64,000 nt of DNA from Chrysoperla carnea (GCF_905475395.1 NC_058338.1:94659435-94723434); one strand, 5' to 3'. Shown: positions 44,988 to 56,592, numbered from the stretch's first letter. The notes: generated by a model from the sequence alone, not told the origin. Numbers and translations are program-made.

Positions 44988-45539
44988 TTTTATTTATTAA
45001 ATATTTTAATAATTCACAAATAATAAATTTAAATGTATCTATCAGTATCTATACAAAAATTATTTTGTAAATAAACATAATGACAGTAGACAAAACTATT
45101 TATAGTCGATAACATAGAGTACAACATATATTTTTTCTTTGTTTTTGTTTAAATCAGCGCTACAGGTAGCAGAATCGGAACTAAATTTATCTAAAAAGTT
45201 CCCATAATGTAACAAGGATACGAGATTTCAGCGTATGGATAGGAGATAATTAAGTAATTTACAAATAAATATACATTCATACATACAAAATATGCGCGAA
45301 AATCATAACCACTACTTGACAATTGGATAAAAATATTTTCAAAAAAATTTGTTTTTCTCTTTAGAGGAAGATTATGATATTGGAAGAAAAATCGCCCAAA
45401 TTCCCTCTCAATTTTGCCGCTTCTTACTTTACATATCGTGCTTATAACTAATTTGTCCTGCTGAACGCATCCTGACAAGTTAGTAAAAGTGAAGGTATTA
45501 CGATTTTTAAATGAAAAACAACAGTATTATTTAATAAAA
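44988..45539. promoter_or_regulatory. Divergent intergenic region between the transposase gene and ALKBH1
   Basis: The two ATGs (44987 minus, 45540 plus) are 552 bp apart and point away from each other, so this stretch must hold both promoters. No TATA or initiator was assigned. The minus ORF at 45191-45478 is not supported. Confidence 0.5.
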
Positions 45540-48500
45540 ATGTTTAAAGAAGTATTTAAACAATTAAAATCAAAGAAAAATCCACCAAATTTGTGTGGAG
45601 TTTATAATTTTAATTCAGAACGAAGTATTTTTAACAAGGTAAAAATGAATAACACATTTTTATTTCAACAAATTGTTTAAATTATAATTATTTGAAGGTT
45701 AGACCATATGCAGTAAAACCAAATTTATTAAATACGAAAAATAATAAATTTAAATATTTTGGATTAAAACCTCCAGAAACATGGAATGTTTATGAAATTA
45801 TTGAAAAACCAGGTACTAATAATATCACATACTATATTTAGAGACAACAATTCCAGTAAGAATGAACCTTAAGGTATTTCGGATGATAATTTACCACCAA
45901 AAAATTACATTTTAACATTTTTAACCTAATAGAGGCTCGCTTCGCTCGCCTGAATATAAAAAGTTACATGAATATTCCCTATTCTCAATATTAATAAACT
46001 TGAAAAATTTCAATTTTTTTTTTCATTTGTCTCAAGTCTTTTTAAGCGAGCGTACGTGTTTGAAAATTTGATGAGACCCTCGCGGATTTCTCGAGACAAT
46101 TGAGAAATTGGATATGTGGCTCGCAGGTTGTAATTCTTGTCATGAGAATAAAGAATTGATGTCTGTCGGCACAAGAGTTATTTGCAAACCAGAACATTAA
46201 TTATCGTGCATACGAAATTGGTCGCGAAATGATGACTAGATTCATACGAGCGGATCCTTGTCATTTAAACGGAAGGATAAAGTGCTCTCTTTATCGGCAG
46301 TAAATATCAGCATTATAATCAACGAGTCACCAGTTCGGATCAATCCATTGTTGCTTTACCAAAGAATGTACAAAGCGAAAAATTCCGAGACTGACCTGAA
46401 ACATTTTCTGTCATACGAGCTCGCTCCGTTCCCATTGTCTTGGTTGACCGAAGAAGGAATGCGAAAAGGAACAAAGCCGCTGTTACACAATGCCTTAGAA
46501 CCTTTGACAGAAAATTTACAACCTGCGAGCCACATGTCCAATTTCTCAATGTCGCAATTGTCTCGAGAAATCCGCGAGGTTCTAATCAATTTTTCAAACA
46601 CTTACGCTCGCTTAAAAAGACTCGAGACAAGTGAAAAAATAATAAATTTTTTCGAAGTTTTTTCGATTGATATCTCAATAACGATGGACGATAGGTCAAA
46701 AATGTAAAGGATCTTTATTGTAGATCGTGAAAAAAAACAAAAAAAAAAGCATTGCATAAAAATTTTCGTATCTCAACGAAGAACCGAATTATGAAAAAAC
46801 TAAATTTAACCCTTTTTTCAAGATGGCGGAAAATCCACAAAGAAATTTCGGTCGACAATTCGAAGTTAAGCTTTTCTACGCCTTCTCCACGTAATATCAA
46901 AAATTTAGCTTGTTAGGTTCATATGCTTATCTACACCGTTTTTTCCGACGTAATGACTGGATGTATTTTCGATTGGATTTTGAATTAATTAATTATTTTC
47001 TTATTCCAGCTAAGTTCATTTTTGCTGGAATTAATTATTCTATTTAGTATAAAATTATATACTAAGAGAAAATTGTTTTTTAGGTTTAATATTTGTGAAA
47101 AATCCATTTACAAGTTTAGGACAACGTTATTGGATTTGTAGATGTATGACGGATTATACAAAGAAACCACAAAAATCAAATTTGGATTCTATAATTGAAA
47201 ATGATGATGAATTCAATAACATATTCGAATCCGATTTATTACAAAAATTACGTTGGATTACCTTGGGATATCATCATAATTGGGATACAAAAGTTGGTAA
47301 ATAAAATTGGAATAAATATAATGTGTGTAATCGAGGTATTAAAACAGAAAAATTACCAAAAGTTCGGCAAATTTAAAAGTACACCTCTGATTTTTATGAG
47401 GCCGTATGCAAAAAGTGTTTTTAAATTTACGCGTGTAAAGCGCTTACAAGTTCATAATAGCCAATCGTGCGAAAAATTAAGGAAATCGAAAAATTGGGAA
47501 AATTTCGTCTTTTTTCAGATTTTGGCGATTATAATCCAAAAGGATTAGGGTGTCTTTTTTAAGTTGACATATACTTGAAACTCGATAAATAAATTTAATC
47601 AAGGGAAATGTTTCAAACGAATAATGTTAGTTATAAAGGCACACGTCTTATACCGGCATCGAATTCTATCTAAGTTTTCAGGTTCAATTAAAACTTAATC
47701 TGATTCATAACTGACAAACATTAGATGAACGCTTTAAATTTTAAAGAGGTTCTTTTTAAATACGCAAACATTTTTTTGTAAACCGAATAGTTTTGACAGA
47801 AATTGATAGAAAAAAATCTAGCTGTTTGCGTGTTCGCTCGTATTTGAAAATTTATTGTATATATTGGAAAATTTTGTTTAAAAAGTGTCTAGATTTCGCA
47901 GAAATAATTATACAAAATAACAATTTTGATACGAAAAACAATTTTGGGTAAAACTTTTCAATCCTAAACTGTAGGGTTTGCGGAAAAATGTTTAGAACAA
48001 AAAATGTTACTTTTTTAATTAATAACAACTTTCAGTAGATTGGAGATACGATGGAATAGAGTGAGCTTTTCATGGAGCTTGAAAAGCTAGATTAAGTTTA
48101 ATGCCTGCGTAAGATGTTTGAAGAATTTTTATCGATAAAAATGTTTTTTCGAATTTCAAGCATATGTCAACTTAAAAAAGAGACACCTTGTATATCAATT
48201 AAATTTAAATAAGCTAAATTTAAATAAGTAAAAAGCTAAATTAAATTTTAATTTTTGATAGATTTACGATGATAAAAATAAAGATGTATTTCCAAGCGAT
48301 TTAAGTGAAATGTGTGAATATGTAGCAGATATGTTAAATTTTGATAATTTTAAATCAGAAGCAGCGATTATTAATTATTATCATATGGATTCTACATTAT
48401 CAGGGCATACGGATCATTCTGAACATAATTTAAATGCACCATTATTTTCATTTAGGTACGTAAATAGAGTTTTATTGATTCATAGATGTTTATACATTAC

Positions 48501-51500
48501 ATCTAGATTGCTTTTAAAAGTTTACGGTCTTTGTGATAAAAAGAACTGTATTCGTTGTGTGCGTAGTCATGGTAGGGACAATAAAATCGATGCCAGCGCT
48601 TTAAGTGAAAAATTTTGGAGTTAAAGGGGGCTGTTATGACTAATTTGCAATTCTTTACATGTTAATATAATAGAAATGTCAAATTAAAATTATTGAAAAA
48701 CACTAAGTAATTAAACTTAATGCATTAAAAATTGTGAAAATAAGAAATCAAATTGAACAAATATTATTTTTCAAATGTAAATTATCATAATTATTTATTT
48801 AAATTTGTGAGACAAGAATATTAAATTTTAAATGTAAGTAATTTTAGTCACAAGTTTGTAATTAAATCTTAAAAATATTGATTAGTCCAGCCAACAAGTT
48901 CAAATTTGTGAAATATAAAGACAAGGGTCGTAAAAATACGCGTGTATCCGAATCCAACGAGCTATCACAGGTATTTTTACAAGCCTTATCTCTACATTTC
49001 AACAAATTGAACTTGTTGACTAGACTAATATAAATTATACTACATAATTCGTATAACAAACAAAGCATCTATTGTCTGCAACTGACAATGACATAACGTT
49101 CACAGCACTCTTTACAACACTTAAGGAGTAAACTCCAGTCGTGCTTCGGAGCTGATACACGCAATTTTTTTTCTCTTAACTTAGGGAACTATAAGATCCT
49201 TTGAATAAAGTTTAAAAAAAATAGATGTTAACCTGTGATCCTCGATACATTTATACTTCCTTAGTTCATAGTTTTTATACCTTGATATATTTCATACTAA
49301 GTTTAGTCCCAAGTTTGTAACGCTTAAAAATATTAATGCTACGAACAAAATTTTAATATAGGTGTTCATAAATTTACTTAAAGAGTCCATTTTCGATTGT
49401 CTGTCCGTCTGTCTATTAACACGAGAATTCAAAAACAAAAAGAGATATCAGGGATATAAAAAGTGAGTTCGAGTTCGTAAATGAGCAACATAGATCAATT
49501 GGGTTTTGGGTCTGTAGGACCCATATTTTAAACCGTTAGAGATAAAAACAAAAGTTTAAATGTATAAAATGTTCCTTATAAAAAAATAAACAACTTTTTT
49601 TTGAAACATCTTTTCGTAAACATCACTGTTTACCCGTGAGGGCGTAAATTGGTAAGAAATATTATACAGTGTGTTCATTTCAAAAGTATCCATCCTTAAT
49701 AATTCTTGACCTGGCGTGATTATTGTTTTGTGTGAAAAATGGTACCTAGAGAATTTTAGGTTTTACCCCTTCGCTCCTTACCAGCCCAACTTTGAAATTT
49801 CAAAAAGCACTCCCTACCTTGTGATATTTCATTAGAATGGGTATAAAATTCTCTATTGAACCATGTTAAAGAAAATGTACTCGATCGATTAGTTCTTAAG
49901 GTAGAAGGTATGAATTCCATCTTCTGTGTAGTCTATCTTAAGGTACAATCGATCGATTTCATTTTTCATCATGGTTGAATAGAGAATTTTATGCCCTTTC
50001 AAATGATATATAACTAGGTAAGGGATACCATAAGTTGGGGTAAATGAGCAACATAGGTCAATTGGATCTTGGGCTCGTAGGACCCCTCTTCTAAACCGTT
50101 AGAAACAGAACAAAAGTTACAGTGTACAAAATATTCCTTATAAAAAAGTAAACAACTTTTGTTTGAAACATTTTTTTTATAAACATCACTGTTTAGCCGT
50201 TAGGGCGCAAATTGTATAGTATGTATTATATGGGAATATCAGTTATGTATGTGTGACATGTATAGGTATATGTGTAATGTGATAGAGTAATCTCAATACT
50301 GTCTATACTAGTGTGATCAAATTAACTTTTTGAATAATTTAATTCTGAGTTCGGAGAAAAAAATTGAATTTAGTAGATCATTATGATACAAATTGAGGAA
50401 ACTAAAATCTAACATTTTTTGATGGTCGGAAGGGGTAAAAAAAAAATGGTAAAGTGGCCTAATCCGGTCTTTCGCGTCAGACACCGTCGGATTGAGTTAA
50501 AAATAAAAAAGTGTTTAATAAGCTTAGGCGCCGTAAAAAGGCGAAAAGAATGAGCTGCGAATGAACCCGATTGGTCCATCGATGTCCCCACAAATTGCAA
50601 AAAACCATCGATTTTGCTCGAAATTTCAAAACTTCATAGCTCTTGTTGTTTTAAAGATTCAAAGCTGAGATTTAAATGGATTGTAGCTTTTGTACCCATG
50701 AAGTATCACACACAATTTCAGCAAGATCGAATGTATACTTTTTGCAAACCGCAGCTGAATGCAAAAAACAGGACTTTTGTAAAATGGCCCTAAAAAAGTT
50801 GTGGTGCAATAACGCGCTATTTTTTTTACGCGAGCATATGCTTCAATAGTTAAAGTAATACCTACTAAAGTGCCAACCTCTTATCTTTAGTAAAAGTTAC
50901 TAAAATATTAATTTTAAATTACTATTATTTTAAATTATGACATTAAAAATAGGATGGGAGTAATGTGAGCAATTATTAAGAGACAGAAGTTATGTGACAT
51001 TGTAGTATGATGCATATGCATTAAAAATTGTGATGCACTTCAAACGATGCACTTACTATATTGAACAAAAGTTCAATATAGTAAGTGTATCACAATATTA
51101 AATGCATATGCATCATACTATAATGTCACATATAATAATTGCTCACATTACTCCCATCCTATTTTTAATGTCATAATTTAAAATAATAGTAATTTAAAAT
51201 TAATATTTTAGTAACTTTTACTAAAGATAAGAGGTTGGCACTTTAGTAGGTATTACTTTAACTATTGAAGCATATGCTCGCGTAAAAAAAATAGCGCGTT
51301 ATTGCACCACAACTTTTTTAGGGCCATTTTACAAAAGTCCTGTTTTTTGCATTCAGCTGCGGTTTGCAAAAAGTATACATTCGATCTTGCTGAAATTGTG
51401 TGTGATACTTCATGGGTACAAAAGCTACAATCCATTTAAATCTCAGCTTTGAATCTTTAAAACAACAAGAGCTATGAAGTTTTGAAATTTCGAGCAAAAT

Positions 51501-52223
51501 CGATGGTTTTTTGCAATTTGTGGGGACATCGATGGACCAATCGGGTTCATTCGCAGCTCATTCTTTTCGCCTTTTTACGGCGCCTAAGCTTATTAAACAC
51601 TTTTTTATTTTTAACTCAATCCGACGGTGTCTGACGCGAAAGACCGGATTAGGCCACTTTACCATTTTTTTTGGACCCCTTCCGACCATCAAAAAATGTT
51701 AGATTTTAGTTTCCTCAATTTGTATCATAATGATCTACTAAATTCAATTTTTTTCTCCGAACTCAGAATTATCTAAAAATTGACGCCATTTTTTTTTTAT
51801 TTGATCACACTATACATGATATTTCAACAATTAACTCAGTCAATTGTTTGTTTTCACTTTTTGTTTTGTTACAGTTTTGGTCAAACAGCAGTATTTATGG
51901 TTGGTGGTTTAACAAAAGATGATGAACCGTTAGCGATTTTTTTAAATAGTGGTGATATTGTTATTATGACAAATGAAACAAGATTATGTTATCATGCGGT
52001 ACCATGCATCCTAAAAACAACAAATGAAACATGGAATTGTATTGACGATGAAGAGGAAGCGGCGGCGAACAAAGAAGAGGCGAACGAAGAAGAATTCGAT
52101 CAAATTCAAAGAAATTCAAATATCGATTTAATAAATAAATGTAAAAATGCAACATTTTTTAAACCATTTCATAAATATTTACAAACATCACGAATTAATA
52201 TCAATATTCGACAAGTTTATTAA
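45540..52223 (+). CDS. ALKBH1: Alkylated DNA/RNA repair-type dioxygenase ALKBH1
   Basis: Five exons: 45540-45638, 45698-45812, 47084-47292, 48262-48455, 51875-52223. The joined frame is 966 nt, 321 residues. ALKBH1 is an Fe(II)/2-oxoglutarate dioxygenase acting on methylated nucleic acids, including tRNA, in nucleus and mitochondria. Matches to the family include Val-Tyr-Asn-Phe, Phe-Val-Lys-Asn-Pro-Phe, Lys-Leu-Arg-Trp-Ile-Thr-Leu-Gly-Tyr-His and Phe-Pro-Ser-Asp-Leu. The iron ligands are seen as His-Thr-Asp in exon 4 and the distal His in Cys-Tyr-His-Ala-Val-Pro; the oxoglutarate Arg pair is in Arg-Ile-Asn-Ile-Asn-Ile-Arg-Gln-Val. The ATG at 45540 fits the family start; open frame upstream has no ATG. 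The exon 3 donor (AAAA|GTTGGT) is weak; the stronger-looking GTAAAT four bases later would break the frame. A Glu-rich insert (Glu-Glu-Glu-Ala-Ala-Ala-Asn) precedes the C-terminus. Introns 2, 3 and 4 are filled with repeats. Confidence 0.95.
46036..46707 (+). mobile_element. Repeat with inverted arms and a 149-codon ORF, in ALKBH1 intron 2
   Basis: 46036-46140 is an imperfect reverse complement of 46505-46635; shared blocks are GCGGATTTCTCGAGACAATTG and TGGCTCGCAGGTTGTAA. The ORF 46258-46707 reads Glu-Leu-Ala-Pro-Phe-Pro-Leu-Ser-Trp and Glu-Gly-Met-Arg-Lys-Gly-Thr-Lys-Pro-Leu-Leu. From memory this resembles a recurrent repeat-encoded protein fragment in arthropod genomes, but I cannot name its family. 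It is on the same strand as ALKBH1. Confidence 0.45.
47548..48188. mobile_element. Inverted-repeat element in ALKBH1 intron 3
   Basis: The ends AGGGTGTCTTTTTTAAGTTG and CAACTTAAAAAAGAGACACC are inverted. The homology continues inward through TGACATAT(A/G)CTTGAAA with looser matches beyond. A single-armed relative is at 28364-28860. Confidence 0.7.
48882..49160. repeat. Small inverted repeat joined to a family T copy, ALKBH1 intron 4
   Basis: AGTCCAGCCAACAAGTTCAA at 48885 and TTGAACTTGTTGACTAGACT ending at 49026 are inverted. The sequence after it, from ATAAATTATACTACATA to ACACTTAAGGAGTAAAC, matches 17954-18057. Confidence 0.6.
49272..51865 (-). repeat. Repeat family R copy, duplicated and interrupted by fold-back element P2
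   Basis: Family R sequence runs 49275-49675. About 360 bp of other sequence follows, then R resumes at 50035-50308. P2 interrupts it, and the last part (CATGATATTTCAACAATTAACTCAG...TTGTTTTCACTTTTTG) continues at 51816-51865, ending just upstream of the ALKBH1 exon 5 acceptor. Confidence 0.8.
50309..51812. mobile_element. Fold-back element P2 with ~670-bp arms and 3-bp target duplication
   Basis: Close relative of P1 at 36625-38002, with ends TAGTGTGATCAAATTAA and its inverse, flanked by TAC (50306-50308, 51813-51815). Joining the flanks restores the uninterrupted R sequence TCTATACATG. The centre (about 51000-51125) carries an extra palindrome absent from P1, built on ATGATGCATATGCATT. It lies in ALKBH1 intron 4. 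Confidence 0.9.
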
Positions 52224-53368
52224 TTGTTAATTGTTGGTCTAGGGCCAGATGTTGTATTTGACAATTATTCCAGCATGGCTGTTGACTGTTGTCGAGGTTG
52301 TGTTAAAGAAATTTTTCTCTACTCAAATTTTCGTAGGATTTCGCTTTAACGAGACTCAAGAAATTTTATATTGAACGGTTAATTTAAAATTAGTGGGAAA
52401 AAGACGATAATTGAATGAAAAATATACCAAAAAAAACATTTTGTCCGATAGCTTCCGTCGGAAATTAGCAACAAAAGATGTCGAATAAATAGGCGCTTCG
52501 TTCTTTTTGAATGTCGGATAATAATAATACATAAGAGGGGTATCGTAAGTGAATCTCTAGCGCCTAGACTAAGGAGGGTCGTTTATGCTCTCCTTGAGAA
52601 CAATTTGTCCCCGAAGGTGAGACATCTACGGGAGAGAGATGATATTTAAAGATAATTTCGTGGAAGGGAAAGTAAATTAACATAACCTTAGCACAATACT
52701 GTCTCAAATTTCCAGTTTTTGTGAATAGGGAATATTCATGAAATTTAAATTTGGTTCAAATATTTTTCTTCCGCAACTTTAATGACTGGACATTTCAACT
52801 AAACCATTATTTTAGTAATTAATATCTTTTTAATTACTTAAAATTAATTAATAAAAGTACAAATTCAGTGAGGGCATTTAAAAATTTCTATAACGGAAAT
52901 TCAAATCTGTATACGGACGTGACATCATAGTACGGGCTTGTCAAATTTGTTGATATTTCATTGAGTTATATCATTATACGGCTTTTTATTAGAAAACTTA
53001 ATACATAATAACGAGTATAAATTCTGTGTTGTAGATTCATGTTTTAAAAGTGTAAATTATACAATTAATAGATACGTCATCAACAGAGAACGCCAAAAAA
53101 CTGCGTTTATATATCTCAAAATTATAATGTATTTTAAATATTTGTTTACACTTAAATACAGCATTTTTAAGCAGTATTTATATTTTTTACTTTGTTATAA
53201 CGGTGTAAACAATGAATTAAAAATGTAAAAAAAAATACATGAATATTCCCTATTATATGTCAAATTCTATGCATGGTCCTAGAGATGTTATTGATCAAAG
53301 AATGTTTTATAATCAATCATGAATCAAAATTTAATACTTCAGTAAACGAGGAGAAAAAAAGACGAAAT
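52224..53368. other. ALKBH1 3' region and spacer
   Basis: Presumably the 3' UTR followed by unannotated AT-rich DNA. No other gene was seen. Confidence 0.4.
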
Positions 53369-53562
53369 CTCGAAAACTTTCCGAGTTATTGGCGATTGAA
53401 ATTCGGAGTATTCAAATAACTAGATATTTTTTGAAAAGTATATCGTACACTTTTTTAAGTACTATCACTCGTTAAAAAAACGTCAATTTTTTTTAGTTAT
53501 TTGACGTTAAATACTCCGAATTTCAATCGCCAATAACTCGGAAAATATTGACTCTTCGAAAT
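53369..53562. mobile_element. MITE-like inverted repeat
   Basis: TTTCCGAGTTATTGGCGATTGAAATTCGGAGTA at its left is mirrored exactly by the right arm (53512-53545), about 34 bp, around a 90-bp core. Confidence 0.7.
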
Positions 53563-54217
53563 ATGCTTAAATTGACACTTTTTGCTAAGAACTCACCATT
53601 TGCTTAGAAAGTTTGATTACCACCCCCTAGGCATAAGCACCTTTCGGCATCATATAACTTTTGCTTCTTTGGGTCTTATCTACTTACCGTCAAATTTTCA
53701 AGTCGATTGGAGTTATAGGAAAATTGTCTAGTCTGGATCATCTACAATTCATTTGAAAGCTTGTACTTTTTATTTTTTTTGTATACAAAGGTCGAACATT
53801 TTTTATTACCCCACAACGTTTTTTGTCGAGAGTTGGGCGGAAGACAGAAAATATCTTTTATTAAGAATTTTGAAAGCGTACACTTGGCGCAAAAATTATT
53901 TTCTAAGAAATCCAAAATATATTTTTACACAAATTCTCGTAAGATCTTTTTTTGACCAAGTTGACTCTATATTCGATAAAGTAATGCATGTACGCTTTGA
54001 AAGTTCTTAGTAAATGATAAGGTAATCACTTTTTCGAAATCAAATGATTGAGAGAAAGTTCTTTTTTTCTAACCAAGAATCGGTCGTTTTCGCTTTTAAT
54101 TTGGTTATAATATTCTTTGAAATTTATTTTATTTATTGTTTTTAAATAATAATTTTAATATATTTAATATTTTGTTTTTTATTTCTTTCCTAGTAAATAA
54201 TAAAAATACATAAAAAC
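53563..54217. other. Spacer, no gene supported
   Basis: Two overlapping ORFs at 53753-54010 show no domain and are not called. Confidence 0.4.
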
Positions 54218-54430
54218 AAGTGAAAACAAACAATTGACTGAGTTAATTGTTGAAATACCCTGCATAGAAAATGTTGAATGACAGTGCTTGCATTGTTTCT
54301 TTATAAATTAGAAGAGTTTAAAAAACCAAAACAATTATAGCGGCCGGAAGGCAACAATTTATTTGGTTTTTGAAAATTTTCGAAATTATTTTCTAAAATT
54401 TTTTGTTTTTGTTTTACAAGACCAGTAAAG
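54218..54430 (+). repeat. Repeat family R left end with variant third
   Basis: CAAGTGAAAACAAACAATTGACTGAGTTAATTG starts the family; after about 54260 the sequence follows the variant also present, inverted, at 36379-36576. Confidence 0.65.
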
Positions 54431-54489
54431 CTACCTGCAAATTTTCAACTCTATGTTATAATATTATTGCAAAAATCTAAACAATTTAT

Positions 54490-55020
54490 TTGCGAACTGT
54501 GTTTGTAAAAATACGGAAATATGTACTTCGAGAATTAAAAACAACAAGATTTTGATTCTCTGGTTGCACCGTTATATCTTTTATAGCAAGAATGTGAAGC
54601 CGTAAGGAAATGAGTTTCCCCAAAACATTATCGCATATTTTGTGGCATTCAGAAAAATAAGTGAGTGTTTAATAGCTTCCTAAATACATCTTGTTAAAAG
54701 CTCATTAACATTCTGCAGATGCAATAATGATTTTCCATAGCTAGTGGAAACTTCTTCGCCTTTTTTCAGAAGTTGATATTTACTGCCTCACCAGGATGTT
54801 TTAAGTGACCTCGATTTATTGCATCTGTGTATTCAAAGCTTGCATTTGATAAAGGTATTGGAGAATTAACTGCTCTTTCACATACTTCGCAATCAAGGAG
54901 GACGAAAAAATACAGCCCAACCACAAAGATAATACAGTCCGTATTTTTTAATTTCTGTTAATTCACAATTATCAGATATTTCGATGATATATTGGGTTTC
55001 ATTAACTAAACAATGAAACT
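54490..55020 (-). pseudogene. Fragment of a transposase C-terminal domain (copy 3)
   Basis: Reverse-complement homologue of 25080-25560. It shares the complements of TGTGGTTG, CAGTATTT, CTTGATTGCGAAGTATGTGA and AAATCATTATTGCATCTGCAG. In reverse it preserves the Cys-x2-Cys and Pro-Ser-type codons but carries frame breaks. Confidence 0.55.
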
Positions 55021-55064
55021 ATTTAATTTTTGACGCAGAAATTTGAATATATTATTATCCTCTA

Positions 55065-56415
55065 CTAGGTTAAAATGTAACTTTTTGGTGGTAAACTTTA
55101 CAAAAAAAATACAAAAGATTTAGACATGATATGAAATGTGATGTAGTTCCACATTTATGACTAGATATCAATCATTATTTTTAGAAAAAATTATATGAAC
55201 AATATTTTTTATTTATTACATGTATGTATATATCTAAATATATGCAGAGACAGTGGCACCATCTGTGAGCTACATCTAATACTAATATATAATTGGCTAC
55301 TTTTAATATTAATTTTAATTGAGATTCTGTAGATTCTTTCAAGTATTAAAAAAAGTCATAATGAAAATACAAAAAACGTGATAACAAAATATAAACAATT
55401 AATTTTTGAAGTTCTATAGTAGAATAACTAAAAAAAATTAAGTGATATTAATAGAAGTAATGAAAAAAATTTAATTATAGTTATTACTAGATAAAAGTAT
55501 AACTTTGTAATGGCTCGCGAATGGTATCATATAAAATAGATATTTCTAAAATAAAATTATACTTCAATTATTGACAAATATTTTTAATTTAATTGTTCCT
55601 CAACAAACGTTAATTTCTTTAAAACATCAGGTTGTAAACCAGGATTCATGTTATTATCCGCTGTGAAAATATTCAATTCATTTTTTATTTTAATCTTTAA
55701 TTAATTTGATTTGTAAATCAAACCAACGACGATGACATACATTACATACTTCAAAATTCAAATTCTTTTGGGCAATCTCAAAATTTTCTGCATACATTTT
55801 AAAATTAATATCATCTCGATAAAGATATGATTCTCCTTGATCTTGTTTTCGTCGTTTCCGATCATCACCCATTAATGATCGATTACGATCACCCTCTTTA
55901 CGACCCGTCAACGTACGACGTCGTGTCATTTTATTGCTTTAATAGCAATTAATAAATAACTTTAAAATTATAATAACTATAATTAAAATTTTTTCATTAC
56001 TTGTATTAATATCACTTAGACTTTTAAGTTATTCTACTGTAGAACTGCAAAAATTAATTGTTTATGTTTTGTTATCACGTTTTTTGTATTTTTCATTATG
56101 AAGTTTTTAATACTTGAAAGAATCTACAGATGGCCACTCAATAAAAATTAATATTAAATGGAGTCAATTATATATTAGTATTAGATGTAGCTCATAGATG
56201 GTGCCACGGTCTCTGCATATATATTGAGATATACATTGTAATAAATAAAAAATACTGTTGTTTTTTATTATTTATTATTCATATAATTTTTTCTAAAAAT
56301 AATGATTGATAACACATCTAGACATAAATATCGAACTACAACATTTCATTTCTTGTCTAAATTTTTTGTATTTTTTTTGTAAAGTTTACCATTAAAAAGT
56401 TACATTTTAATCTAG
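55065..56415. mobile_element. 1.35-kb inverted-repeat element upstream of ZF-C
   Basis: Arms 55065-55440 and 56030-56415 are imperfect reverse complements. Shared blocks include CTAG(G/A)TTAAAATGTAACTTTTT at the tips, AATAATGATTGAT, GGTGCCAC and AAAACGTGATAACAAAA. The 590-bp centre holds a minus-strand ORF. The right tip is 178 bp before the ZF-C ATG. Confidence 0.75.
55690..55929 (-). CDS. 79-residue basic protein with a Cys-x2-Cys motif, inside the inverted-repeat element
   Basis: Starts at an ATG (Met-Thr-Arg-Arg-Arg-Thr-Leu-Thr-Gly-Arg), is Arg/Lys-rich for 35 residues, then reads Val-Cys-Asn-Val-Cys-His-Arg-Arg-Trp-Phe-Asp-Leu. The Cys-x2-Cys-His...Trp pattern after an amphipathic stretch is reminiscent of the N-terminal Cys motif in some Helitron-encoded proteins, but the similarity is weak. 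It may be a fragment of a transposon gene rather than a functional gene. Confidence 0.4.
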   Translation of the reverse strand: MTRRRTLTGRKEGDRNRSLMGDDRKRRKQDQGESYLYRDDINFKMYAENFEIAQKNLNFEVCNVCHRRWFDLQIKLIKD

Positions 56416-56592
56416 TTTTTAATCCAATTATCTTAATTTATAGTATCTCTGAATGCAACCAATATTGACCATAAAAAAATAATCTAAAAATAAAAATGGT
56501 ATCTCTCTTACGTCAAATTTATTGTAAACACAACAGTTGTAAAATTGTGTAAATAAAATTTATTTGTCGATTTATTTACCAAGAAAGAAAAC

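Noticed and set aside
45191-45478. Minus ORF of 95 codons between the transposase gene and ALKBH1
   Set aside because: No domain or similarity, and it overlaps the presumed promoters.
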